Part shown: piece by piece, positions 1-8,097 of the stretch
How the letters are laid out: each line of letters opens with the position of its first letter
Numbering within the stretch: the stretch's first letter is position 1
Origin: Larkinella terrae
GTDB lineage: Bacteria; Bacteroidota; Bacteroidia; Cytophagales; Spirosomataceae
Length of the DNA stretch: 64,000 bases
Assembly (NCBI RefSeq): GCF_009668025.1
Contig: NZ_WJXZ01000014.1
Span: 1,397,097 to 1,461,096, forward strand
Reading direction: 5' to 3'
The notes under the pieces: generated by a model
Database searches by the model: none
The model's input: only the letters and a program-made list of their open reading frames with translations
Told to the model about the DNA's origin: nothing
Translations under genes and position numbers: made by a program

Positions 1-341
1 AGTTCGATGCGCTCATACGCCTGTTTGACGTTCTCGGCATTTACAAGCATCTGATTGACAATGCGTTTCTCCCGACCTTTGTCGTCTTCCGTAATGTAAA
101 CCACCTTGCATTTGAACCAGGTTTCTCCGCCTTCCTCGAAATGAAACAGATCGGCCAGCCGCATGCGGGAGATAGCGGTCACCGTGAAGTCGGGCGTGTT
201 GGCGGCAACTTCCTTGTACAGCCGGGCTTCGGCGTCGGTATACGAAACGGCGTCGATCAGGTAAGCTTCGTTGATGGTTTTGAATTTCCCGGTTGGGTCC
301 TGTTGTTGGTAGCGAATTTTTCCCTGGTACCAGCTTGGCAT
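1..341 (-). CDS. DUF4494 domain protein, 3' end outside window
   Basis: The reading frame opens with ATG at 339-341 and runs off the left edge, so only the first 113 codons are visible. It starts MPSWYQGKIRYQQ and contains NEAYLIDAVSYTDAEARLY followed by a WFKCKVVYIT strand. This matches my memory of the DUF4494 family, small cytoplasmic Bacteroidota proteins of about 150-190 residues with no known function. No signal peptide or membrane segment is present. The family call rests on recalled sequence character, not on a search. The gene is transcribed away from everything to its right. Confidence 0.7.
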   Translation of the reverse strand, partial: MPSWYQGKIRYQQQDPTGKFKTINEAYLIDAVSYTDAEARLYKEVAANTPDFTVTAISRMRLADLFHFEEGGETWFKCKVVYITEDDKGREKRIVNQMLVNAENVKQAYERIE

Positions 342-379
342 AACTCGTTGATCTAAAAAGTAATAGAGTTTTTTAAGAG

Positions 380-481
380 TTATTTCGCGGAGTTGAGCGG
401 AGGAGAGCGAAGTTCAGAGGAGAGATAATTAGAAAAACCTTCACTGAACTTCGCTTTCCTCCGCTCAACTCCGCGAAATAA
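380..481. repeat. 38-bp-arm inverted repeat
   Basis: The arms at 380-417 and 444-481 are reverse complements with a single mismatch. Each contains TTTCGCGGAGTTGAGCGG. The 26-bp spacer is AT-rich. No T tract follows the right arm, so this is not a classical intrinsic terminator. It sits in the 281-bp gap between two divergently oriented genes, where I see nothing else. Confidence 0.85.
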
Positions 482-622
482 TCACACGTTCAAAAGTACA
501 GAAAAAGCCTATCTTTCGGTAGGTTCGACGGCTCATCCGATTTTTTGGTGAGTTCGTCGGTGGGAAATTGCGGGTGCGTAGTTGCAACACCATCTTTGTC
601 AAAGAAATAAGCACCGTTGAAA

Positions 623-1390
623 ATGAATGACTTAACGAACTTCCTGTTGATTGCCGATGCGTTGCCCGTTGAACCGGTAAAAAATTATTTACACCTCACT
701 TTATTATCGGTCGGCCTGCTGGCGCTGGTGACGACCATCTGGTGGCAAACCGACAAGGAGTCGTACGAAGAAGTGACTGAAGACCTGCCGATTACGGCGT
801 TCGAAAAACTGGAAATCTGGGGAATGCTCAACGTACTCGTAACCGACGGCCCGACGTATTCGCTGACGGCCCGGGGGTCGCGTCGCGCGATTTCCAACGT
901 GAAAGTGCGGCTGCGGGGAAAATGGCTGAAAATCGGGTCGAGCTTTTTCTTCTGGCACCGCCAGTACGATTTGTTTCTGACCATTACCACGCCAAACCTG
1001 AGTAAGCTGGACGTATCGGGCGCCTGTACGGTTCAGTTGACCGGTTTTAAGGAATTATCAGGTCTGGATATCGATATCACCGGCGCTTCCAATGTCTCAC
1101 TGGAGGGAGAAGTGCAGACGCTCAATATCGACATTACCGGCGCATCCCGCCTGACGCTGGTCGGCCACGGAAACCAACTGACGGCCGACATCACCGGCGC
1201 GTCGGCCCTGCACGCTCTGAAGTATCCGGTCGATGTCGCCACGGTGGAGGTAACGGGTGCCTGTACGGCACAGGTCCACGCCATCCGAACTCTGCGGGCC
1301 GAAGCAACCGGGGCCAGCAAGGTCGAATACCACGGCGATCCGAGCGTGGATTTTGAAAGCGCCGGAGCCAGTTACATAAAAAAAGTATAA
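623..1390 (+). CDS. Membrane-anchored GIN-domain (DUF2807) protein
   Basis: This 255-residue protein has one N-terminal hydrophobic segment at about residues 22-40, then a right-handed repetitive beta region. Repeats such as DITGASNVSL, DITGASRLTL and DITGASALHAL are typical of the DUF2807 'putative auto-transporter adhesin head GIN' domain. It is probably anchored in the envelope with the domain outside the cytoplasm. I chose the ATG at 623 over an in-frame TTG at 617. It lies 34 bp upstream of a LytS-type kinase and a LytTR regulator on the same strand, so the three may form a signalling unit. The function of GIN domains is unknown. Confidence 0.85.
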   Translation: MNDLTNFLLIADALPVEPVKNYLHLTLLSVGLLALVTTIWWQTDKESYEEVTEDLPITAFEKLEIWGMLNVLVTDGPTYSLTARGSRRAISNVKVRLRGKWLKIGSSFFFWHRQYDLFLTITTPNLSKLDVSGACTVQLTGFKELSGLDIDITGASNVSLEGEVQTLNIDITGASRLTLVGHGNQLTADITGASALHALKYPVDVATVEVTGACTAQVHAIRTLRAEATGASKVEYHGDPSVDFESAGASYIKKV

Positions 1391-1424
1391 AACCGTACTG
1401 TACAGATCATTAGCGATTGCACCA

Positions 1425-2426
1425 ATGAGAAATAAAATCAGGCTTTGTATTTTACTGACGCTGCTGGCCCTGTTGATTTATGGCCTGATGGACACCGAAT
1501 CCGCCATTCCCATTGAAATCAAATTAACCATTATTAGTATCGTTATCGGTAGCGGACTCTTTATTTACATGGCACTTTCCTGGTTTATTCCGTACTTATT
1601 GAACCGTTCGGCGGAGCAGTTGTCCCCCCAGAAGCTGGTGTCGCTGACGGTAACTTCCAGCGGGATTCTGGCGGCCATGACCGGTTTTCTGGCTACCTGG
1701 GGCATCAGCTTTTCGTGGCACATCGCTTTCCGGCCGGTCGATTATTGTTCGATCTGCGGTTTGTTCGCCATCATTACGGCGGGGATCACGGCGGTTTATT
1801 CCCTGAAATCGTTCGTGCAGCGCTGGAAAGCCCTGTTGCTGATGGAAGAAGGACTGAAACAGGCGGTTTTGAAGGCCGAGTTCGAATCGTTGAAAAACCA
1901 GGTCAATCCGCACTTTCTGTTCAACTCACTCAACATTCTGAGTGCCCTGATTCCGGAAGATACCGGCAAGTCGGTTCAGTTTGTCGAACGGCTTTCGAAG
2001 GTCTTCCGCTACAGTTTGCAGCATTCCGAGCAGAACACGATTGAACTGGCGACCGAACTCAAAATTGCGGAATCGTACCTGTTCATCAATCAAATGCGGT
2101 TTGGCGAAAGTTTTAGGTACAACGTCGACCTGTCGGAAGACGACCGGAGCCGCCAGATTGTCACGCAGGGCCTGCTGACCATGCTTGAAAATGTGGTGAA
2201 ACACAACGAATGTTCGCTGGAAAAACCGCTGTGCATCCGGATTTATTCCGAGAAAGACTGCCTCGTCGTTGCCAATGGATTTCAGCCAAAAAGCCGGTTG
2301 CGGACCGATTCGACGGGGATTGGACTGAAGAATTTGAAAAACCGGTACGTTCAGCTTGCCGCCGACCGCCCGGTCGTGATCGAACAGACTGACAAGGAGT
2401 TTATTGTTAAATTACCATTATTGTAA
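1425..2426 (+). CDS. LytS/YehU-type sensor histidine kinase
   Basis: A 333-residue sensor kinase of the His_kinase (PF06580) class. Four membrane segments occupy roughly residues 5-24, 33-58, 71-92 and 107-127. The phosphoacceptor region is NQVNPHFLFNSLN with His163. The ATPase part has the N-box ENVVKHN at 255-261 and the G-box GIGLKNLKNRY from 298. There is no separate extracellular sensing domain, so any signal is probably read by the membrane helices. The response regulator follows after 141 bp, and the kinase should phosphorylate it. All key catalytic motifs are present. Confidence 0.92.
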   Translation: MRNKIRLCILLTLLALLIYGLMDTESAIPIEIKLTIISIVIGSGLFIYMALSWFIPYLLNRSAEQLSPQKLVSLTVTSSGILAAMTGFLATWGISFSWHIAFRPVDYCSICGLFAIITAGITAVYSLKSFVQRWKALLLMEEGLKQAVLKAEFESLKNQVNPHFLFNSLNILSALIPEDTGKSVQFVERLSKVFRYSLQHSEQNTIELATELKIAESYLFINQMRFGESFRYNVDLSEDDRSRQIVTQGLLTMLENVVKHNECSLEKPLCIRIYSEKDCLVVANGFQPKSRLRTDSTGIGLKNLKNRYVQLAADRPVVIEQTDKEFIVKLPLL

Positions 2427-2437
2427 GTCGTTTGTTG

Positions 2438-2520
2438 GTTTAAAGTTTAGAGTTTATCGTATACTATTGGGCAAATATTCAAATGATAAGGTCACAACAA
2501 GTAACTATAAACTTTAAACC
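2438..2520. repeat. 13-bp inverted repeat between kinase and regulator
   Basis: GGTTTAAAGTTTA at 2438-2450 is perfectly complementary to 2508-2520. The word GTTTA/TAAAC is iterated on both sides. It divides two genes that would be expected in one operon, so it could tune downstream expression. It has the same architecture as other spacer hairpins in this window. Confidence 0.7.
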
Positions 2521-2567
2521 ATAAACCCACAAACTGTTTTTCTAAAGGTTGGAAATCGAATACGGGA

Positions 2568-3341
2568 ATGAAAATACTGATTGTGGAAGACGAGCCACTG
2601 GCCGTTAAACGAATGGAAGGCTTGATTCGGGAAGTGGCCCCCGATGCAGAAATAATGGGAAAAATCGACACCGTGCGGGCATTTATTCGCTGGTGGCAGA
2701 CAAATTCGGCACCGGATTTGATTTTGATGGACATTCAACTGGCCGATGGATTGAGCTTTGAGATTTTCCAGCAGGTGGAGGTGAAAACCCCGGTTATTTT
2801 TACGACGGCTTACGATGAATACGCCCTGCGGGCCTTCAAAGTCAACAGTGTCGATTACCTGCTGAAACCCATCGAGCAGGAGGAGCTGGCGAAAGCCATT
2901 CAGAAATTCCGGCACCAGCGCCAAACCGCCGAGACGCAGCCCCCGGCTTCGGAGAATCTGGCGAAAATGCTGGAAGAATTTGGTATTAAGCCGGTCGCGT
3001 ATAAAAACCGGTTCCTGATCAAACAGGGTGGTCGGTTCGATGTCGTCGAAACCACCGACATTATGTACCTCTACGCCGACGACAAGGTGGTCTTTCTGAT
3101 CACGAACCAAAACCGCAAATACATCGTCGACGAGACGCTGGACGAACTGGAAGCGAAACTCGATCCGAAGTTATTTTTTCGGATTAACCGGAAATACATC
3201 ACCCATTTGTCAGCCATCGAGCGCATCGAGCCCTACTTCAACGGACGGCTTCGCATCTGGCTGCGGCATCGGCCGACGGAGGAAGAGGTTTCGGTGAGCC
3301 GGGAACGGGCCGAGTCGTTCAAAACCTGGTTAAATACCTGA
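2568..3341 (+). CDS. LytTR-family response regulator
   Basis: A 257-residue regulator with a receiver domain at residues 1-118 and a LytTR DNA-binding domain at about 150-255. Receiver residues are present: the acidic pair E7-D8, phosphoacceptor D55 in LILMDIQ, the switch Thr in IFTTAYDEYA, and the conserved Lys in DYLLKPI. The LytTR domain shows the usual IMYLYADDKVVFLIT and RINRKYITHL signatures. It is the probable partner of the LytS-type kinase just upstream. Members of this family bind direct repeats with about one-turn spacing. Its targets cannot be told from sequence, though the adjacent GIN-domain gene is a reasonable first guess. Confidence 0.92.
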   Translation: MKILIVEDEPLAVKRMEGLIREVAPDAEIMGKIDTVRAFIRWWQTNSAPDLILMDIQLADGLSFEIFQQVEVKTPVIFTTAYDEYALRAFKVNSVDYLLKPIEQEELAKAIQKFRHQRQTAETQPPASENLAKMLEEFGIKPVAYKNRFLIKQGGRFDVVETTDIMYLYADDKVVFLITNQNRKYIVDETLDELEAKLDPKLFFRINRKYITHLSAIERIEPYFNGRLRIWLRHRPTEEEVSVSRERAESFKTWLNT

Positions 3342-3367
3342 GATACAGTCCGATAAGCTAAAGAAGG

Positions 3368-3401
3368 GTGTCATGACGAAAAGTTGTGACACTTTTTTTT
3401 T
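3368..3401 (+). terminator. Rho-independent terminator
   Basis: A 10-bp stem (GTGTCATGAC with GTTGTGACAC, two G-T wobbles) closes a GAAAA loop and is followed by nine T residues. It ends the GIN/kinase/regulator group. Confidence 0.85.
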
Positions 3402-3454
3402 GATCGTCTGTGATTTTCTCGTCCTTTCTGCGAATAATGAGGTAGAAGGTAGAC

Positions 3455-3505
3455 GGGAGACAAGGGACGAAAGACAAACTCCTAAACGCAAGTCTCTTGT
3501 CTCAC
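3455..3505. repeat. Inverted repeat of the GAGACAAGAG family
   Basis: GGGAGACAAGGGAC at 3455-3468 pairs with 3492-3505 (rc GTGAGACAAGAGAC, two mismatches). Related copies lie at 39657-39715 and, as a half site, at 52331-52354. It lies just upstream of the sigma-factor gene. Confidence 0.7.
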
Positions 3506-3530
3506 TTCTCAGCTCTTTAATCTAAAAAAG

Positions 3531-4028
3531 ATGAAATTACAACCGGAAAAAGATCAGTTTCTGGCGCTGATTGAAGACCATAAAAAGATCATTTTTAAGG
3601 TCTGTAATGCCTATTGTAAAGATTCGGAAGACCGGAAAGATCTGGTGCAGGAGGTAATTATTCAGCTTTGGCAATCGTTTGGACGCTACAATGATCAGTA
3701 TAAGTTATCGACCTGGATATACCGCATTGCCCTGAACGTTGCGATCTCTTTTTATCGCACGGAACGGACCCGGAAAAACCGTACTCAATCCATCCATGAT
3801 GCCATCATTGAAATTGGCGATGAAACGCAGGATACGGAATCGAATAGCGGTTTACTCCACCGGTTTATCAATCAATTGGACGAGCTCAATCGGGCACTGA
3901 TGATTCTGTATCTGGATGAAAAAAGTTATCGGGAGATTTCTGAAATTCTCGGGATTTCGGAGACCAACGTAGCTACCAAGATCAATCGAATCAAGCAGAA
4001 ATTAAAACTACAATTTTCCAAATTTTAA
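3531..4028 (+). CDS. ECF-type RNA polymerase sigma factor
   Basis: This 165-residue protein has the two-domain layout of ECF sigma factors. Region 2 (about residues 10-80) has KDLVQEVIIQLWQSF and STWIYRIALNVA. Region 4 (about 105-160) has YLDEKSYREISEILGISET, a helix-turn-helix. It directs RNA polymerase to a small set of promoters. The ATG at 3531 gives the expected N terminus. Eleven bases separate it from a membrane protein gene that probably acts with it, as no classical FecR-type or zinc-dependent anti-sigma is present. Confidence 0.92.
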   Translation: MKLQPEKDQFLALIEDHKKIIFKVCNAYCKDSEDRKDLVQEVIIQLWQSFGRYNDQYKLSTWIYRIALNVAISFYRTERTRKNRTQSIHDAIIEIGDETQDTESNSGLLHRFINQLDELNRALMILYLDEKSYREISEILGISETNVATKINRIKQKLKLQFSKF

Positions 4029-4039
4029 CAGTAAACGTC

Positions 4040-4711
4040 ATGGAACTGCACGAACTTCAGACAATGTGGAACGAGTACGATAAAAAGCTGGATGACAGCC
4101 TGAAACTAAACCGGCAGTTATTCCGGGAGTTGAAGCTGGATAAAGCCAAATCGAAACTTCGAACCTTGATGAACGTAAAAATTGCGGAGTTGATTGTTCA
4201 ATTCATCATGGGTGGTTTTCTGATCTGGTACATGGTAAAAAGCGCCGGGAAATTACCTTTTATCGCAACCGCGCTGGTTCTGCTTGGATTCGTTTTGGTC
4301 GGAATGGTACTTAGTTTGAAACAGGTTTTTATTATCAAACAGATTAAAAGGGGTTATTCCGGCGCGATTGCACCTTTACAAAAGAAGCTGGAGAAACTTA
4401 AAATTCTGCTCGTTCAATACGTAAAATGGTCTTATCTTCCCATCCCGTTATCGCCTTTGTTTACGGTTTTAGGGGCAGAGATTTGGTTTAAATACGATTT
4501 TTTTGCCAATAAAAGTGGTGACTTCTGGTGGTGGTGTTTCGGGATTGGGGTGCTGCTTTTCGCTTTTGTTGCCTGGCTGAATCACCAGTTAAATCAGGAA
4601 ACTATTAAGCCGTTCTGGGTGAGAAACTTTCTGAATGGGTCCGGCTGGAGTCAGATTAATGCCGCCAACGCTTTTTTGAAGGAAATCGAAAATTTTGAAA
4701 AGGAAGATTAG
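4040..4711 (+). CDS. Four-helix membrane protein, partner of the sigma factor
   Basis: A 223-residue protein with four hydrophobic segments at about residues 49-67, 73-95, 128-150 and 162-183. The first ~48 residues are charged and helical (LQTMWNEYDKKLDDSLKLNR) and probably cytoplasmic. I do not recognise a named domain. Similar short-tailed four-helix proteins often follow ECF sigma genes in Bacteroidota, so a role in holding or modulating the sigma factor is inferred from position only. The two genes are 11 bp apart and certainly could be co-transcribed. Confidence 0.8.
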   Translation: MELHELQTMWNEYDKKLDDSLKLNRQLFRELKLDKAKSKLRTLMNVKIAELIVQFIMGGFLIWYMVKSAGKLPFIATALVLLGFVLVGMVLSLKQVFIIKQIKRGYSGAIAPLQKKLEKLKILLVQYVKWSYLPIPLSPLFTVLGAEIWFKYDFFANKSGDFWWWCFGIGVLLFAFVAWLNHQLNQETIKPFWVRNFLNGSGWSQINAANAFLKEIENFEKED

Positions 4712-4785
4712 GCGGTTTTACGGGTAATGAATTTTGATAAATTTCGTATCATATCATTTTAACTGAAGAAAAAATCGTTGCTGCA

Positions 4786-6585
4786 TTGTGTTTAATTGCC
4801 CTGGGTACAACACCTATTCCGGTACCCGATTCGGTAACGCTTGCCGCCGGAAAACAGGTTTACATGTCGACCTGCCACGTTTGCCATCGGGAAGACGCCA
4901 ATCTGAAAGCACCCAGCCAGATTGCGCTCAGTCTGATGACGCCCCGGGCCATTGTGGCCGCGCTCGAAACCGGGAAGATGCGGACGCAGGGGAGCAGTCT
5001 GACCGGCGAACAGCGTAAGGCAGTAGCGGAATTTCTGACCGGTAAAGTGCTGAAAGAGAGCTTGATTTCGAAAAATGCGTTCACGACTTTTTCGTTACCG
5101 GCAACTCAGAAAGACCTTATCAAACACTCCGGTTGGGGTGGTGATCTGGCAGGAACCGGTTTTCGTTCGACACAACAGGCGGGTATTACGTCAGCCAATG
5201 TCGGTTCGCTGAAACTCAAATGGGCTTTTGCGTTTCCGGAAGCCACGCAGGTGCGCAGCAAACCGGCGATTGTTGGCGATTGGCTGGTGATTGGCAGCCA
5301 GTTCGGTGACGTATTCACGCTTCACCGAAGTTCGGGGAAAATCGGCTGGCAATTTCACGCCGATGCCCCGATTCGGGGCGCCATCAGTGTCGTTCAGGAT
5401 CGGCAGGGAATTAAAGCGTTTTTTGCCGACAACAGCACCAACGTGTACGCCGTGGACGTAAAAACCGGGAAACTGCTTTGGAAGGAGCGGGCGGGCGAGC
5501 ATCCGCAGGCAGCCAACACGGGCTCGGTGGCGGTTTTCCAAAACCGGGTTTTTGTGCCAATCACCTCCATCGAAGTGGCGCTGGCCCTGGATCCGAATTA
5601 CAAATGCTGCACTTCTTCAGGTGAATTGGTTGCGCTGGATGCCGGTTCCGGCAAAATGCTCTGGCGGCATCGCGTCATTTCGGAGCAGCCCAAAGAAGCC
5701 GGGACCAAGAAAAACGGCCAACCGTTTTACGGGCCATCGGGCGCTCCGGTCTGGTGCAGCCCGACCGTCGACGTGAAAAGAGGCCTGGTCTATATCGGAA
5801 CCGGTGAAAATTACACGGCGCCATCGTCCAATTCCAGCGACGCAATTCAGGCGGTGGATATGAAAACCGGCAAGCTGGTCTGGTCGTTTCAGGCAACTAC
5901 CTCCGATACCTGGAATCTGGCGTGTCCCGGAAATCCGAATTGCCCCGAAAAAGTAGGTCCCGATTTTGATTTTGGCATGGCTCCGCTACTGGTGAAAGAC
6001 GCCAGCGGAACGGAGCGTCTCGTGGTCGGTCAGAAATCCGGCGAAGTGCACGCGTTAAACCCGGATAACGGAAAAGTTCTCTGGCAAAACCGCATCGGGA
6101 AAGGTGGCATGCTGGGCGGAATTCACTGGGGAATGGCAACAGACGGTCATTTCGTCTATGCCGCCAACGCGGACAACATCTGGGCCATCGATCCACGGGA
6201 TTCGACGCGAAAAGCGACTCCCGGCCTGTATGCACTTCAATTGAGCGCCGGAAAAGTGGCCTGGCACACCCCGACGCCCTCGTGCGGAGAAAACAAAAAT
6301 TGCGTTGCGGCTAATTCAGCGGCTCCGACGGTCATTCCCGGTTTGGTTTTTGGCGGCACGCTCGACGGCCACATTCGGGCCTACGATGCCGCAATCGGCA
6401 AAATTGTCTGGGATTTTAATACCGTCCGCGATTACCAAACCGTCAATGAAGTTCCCGGAAAAGGCGGCTCCATCGATGGGCCATCGCCGGTAGTTTCGGA
6501 CGGAATGCTGTTTGTCAACTCCGGCTACGGCCAGTTCGGTGAACTCCCCGGCAATGTGTTGCTGGCGTTTGAAATAGACCATTGA
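4786..6585 (+). CDS. Cytochrome c-PQQ beta-propeller protein (PVA dehydrogenase-like)
   Basis: A periplasmic quinoprotein-like protein. A short c-type heme module with CHVCH at residues 30-34 (numbered from the TTG at 4786) precedes an eight-bladed PQQ-type propeller with repeated blade ends such as LVWSF, VLWQNR and IVWDF. A vicinal Cys pair (KCCTSSG) and the segment NPNCPEKVGPDFDFG resemble polyvinyl-alcohol dehydrogenases. It would oxidise an alcohol and pass electrons to its own heme, but the substrate is unknown. The start is uncertain: there is no ATG, and the hydrophobic stretch IVAALCLIALG needs either a rare start upstream or a frameshift in the A tract near 4769. Confidence 0.8.
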   Translation: MCLIALGTTPIPVPDSVTLAAGKQVYMSTCHVCHREDANLKAPSQIALSLMTPRAIVAALETGKMRTQGSSLTGEQRKAVAEFLTGKVLKESLISKNAFTTFSLPATQKDLIKHSGWGGDLAGTGFRSTQQAGITSANVGSLKLKWAFAFPEATQVRSKPAIVGDWLVIGSQFGDVFTLHRSSGKIGWQFHADAPIRGAISVVQDRQGIKAFFADNSTNVYAVDVKTGKLLWKERAGEHPQAANTGSVAVFQNRVFVPITSIEVALALDPNYKCCTSSGELVALDAGSGKMLWRHRVISEQPKEAGTKKNGQPFYGPSGAPVWCSPTVDVKRGLVYIGTGENYTAPSSNSSDAIQAVDMKTGKLVWSFQATTSDTWNLACPGNPNCPEKVGPDFDFGMAPLLVKDASGTERLVVGQKSGEVHALNPDNGKVLWQNRIGKGGMLGGIHWGMATDGHFVYAANADNIWAIDPRDSTRKATPGLYALQLSAGKVAWHTPTPSCGENKNCVAANSAAPTVIPGLVFGGTLDGHIRAYDAAIGKIVWDFNTVRDYQTVNEVPGKGGSIDGPSPVVSDGMLFVNSGYGQFGELPGNVLLAFEIDH

Positions 6586-6672
6586 CCGCTGACGATTGAC
6601 AATTGACCATCGACCATTGACCATTGTTGGAATGCTATGGACAATCGTCGGTAGTCAATCGTCAGCGGTCAA
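6582..6672. repeat. Perfect 19-bp inverted repeat, TTGACC family
   Basis: TTGACCGCTGACGATTGAC at 6582-6600 is exactly complementary to 6654-6672. The left arm overlaps the stop codon of the PQQ gene, and the right arm ends 3 bp before the stop of the convergent permease. The interior repeats ATTGACC/ATCGACC. A related element lies at 57915-58000. The placement suggests a two-way transcript end. Confidence 0.85.
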
Positions 6673-6675
6673 TCG

Positions 6676-8007
6676 TCACGCTTTATAAAACACCCACTTC
6701 GCCAATTCTTTATAGGACGGTTTTTTGCCGTACATCAGGATACCGACGCGGTAGATGCGGGCGGCCAGCCAGGCAGTTCCGAGAAAACCGCCGATCAGCA
6801 GGGTGAGGGAAAGGATAATTTCCCAGGCCGGAACGCCGAATGGAATGCGAACCATCATGATGATGGGCGACGTAAGCGGAATCATCGACATCCAGAACGC
6901 CACCGCTCCGTCGGGTTCACGGATGACGAATTGCGCCATGATGAACGACAAAACGAGCGGAATGGTGATGGGGAACATGAACTGCTGAACGTCGGTGTCG
7001 CTGTCGACAGCCGACCCAACGGCGGCAAATAACGCGCTGTAGATCAGGTAACCGCCGATAAAATAAAGCAGAAAACAGCCAATGATCAGGGGAATGTTCA
7101 GGGTGCTGATGGCTTTGAAAACGCTCGCCATCGGGCTGTTTTTCTGTTCGGTTTTGGCTTTTTCGGTTGGCGGGGTTTTGGCCGCGCCGGGCTGATTCGC
7201 CATCATTTCGATGCGGTTTTGTGGTCCGACACTTTGGCCCAGAATACTTGATGCCGCGGTTGAAATCCCGAACGTCAGCAGAATCCAGAGCAGGAACTGC
7301 GTTAAACCGACCAGGGCGACACCCAGAATTTTGCCCGCCATGAGCTGGAACGGTTTTACCGACGAAATGATCACTTCGACGATGCGGTTCGTCTTTTCTT
7401 CCATCACGCCCCGCATCACCTGCACGCCGTACAGAAAAATGGCGAAATAAATGATGAACGCGCAGAAATACCCGATGCCGGTTGCGGCCCCGGAACTGCT
7501 GTCTTTTTCCCCTTCTTCGCTCAGACTGAAGGTGTCCGAAGAAACGTCAACTTTCGTGCTTTCCAGCACTTTTCGATCGATTCCGGCCTCGACCAGCCGA
7601 ATGTTTTCGATTTCCTGTTCAACAGCTTTTTCAATCCCTCTTTTTACTTCCAGACTGACATTTTTTTCGGAGTAGATCTTTAGATCCTTCGGATTTTCGA
7701 GAATGTCTTTCGGGATGTGCACCAGCACGTCGTAGCCGCTTTTGCCAAACTCTTTTTTGGCCGACTCGACGGGCATATTGACCGGTTTGAAAACCAGCTC
7801 TTTGGTGTCTTTGAATGTGTTACCAAACTTGCCGTTTTCGTCGATTACTTCGACCTTCTTCTGGTCGATGCCGCGCATGGCGAAAAAAACCGGGACCAGC
7901 CAGATGCAGGAAACCAGTAGTGGCGTCACGAAAGTCATTACCAGGAATGATTTTTTCTTGACCCGGACCAGGTATTCGCGTTTGAGGATAAGAAAGATGG
8001 TTTTCAT
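6676..8007 (-). CDS. ABC-2 type export permease (NatB-like)
   Basis: A 443-residue permease of the NatB/ABC-2 class. The first membrane helix follows IFLILKREYLVRVKKKSF. A long extracytoplasmic loop then runs to about residue 175, and five more helices fill the C-terminal half. The segment VMRGVMEEKTNRIVEVI is the hallmark of this family. I use the ATG at 8007, because the in-frame TTG two codons earlier adds nothing. The ATPase gene lies 90 bp upstream on the same strand, and the pair should form one exporter, by family precedent for sodium, drugs or peptides. Confidence 0.9.
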   Translation of the reverse strand: MKTIFLILKREYLVRVKKKSFLVMTFVTPLLVSCIWLVPVFFAMRGIDQKKVEVIDENGKFGNTFKDTKELVFKPVNMPVESAKKEFGKSGYDVLVHIPKDILENPKDLKIYSEKNVSLEVKRGIEKAVEQEIENIRLVEAGIDRKVLESTKVDVSSDTFSLSEEGEKDSSSGAATGIGYFCAFIIYFAIFLYGVQVMRGVMEEKTNRIVEVIISSVKPFQLMAGKILGVALVGLTQFLLWILLTFGISTAASSILGQSVGPQNRIEMMANQPGAAKTPPTEKAKTEQKNSPMASVFKAISTLNIPLIIGCFLLYFIGGYLIYSALFAAVGSAVDSDTDVQQFMFPITIPLVLSFIMAQFVIREPDGAVAFWMSMIPLTSPIIMMVRIPFGVPAWEIILSLTLLIGGFLGTAWLAARIYRVGILMYGKKPSYKELAKWVFYKA

Positions 8008-8014
8008 GTTCAAG

Positions 8015-8086
8015 GAGTGATTGAGTCATTGAGTGAAGGAGCGAAAGCGTGATCTTTGATCTAACCACTCCATTGCTCAATCACTC
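8015..8086. repeat. 11-bp inverted repeat between exporter genes
   Basis: GAGTGATTGAG at 8015-8025 pairs with CTCAATCACTC at 8076-8086, with the word GAGTGA/TTGAGT repeated inside the arms. It sits within the ATPase-permease operon. Confidence 0.7.
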
Positions 8087-8097
8087 AATCGCAATTA

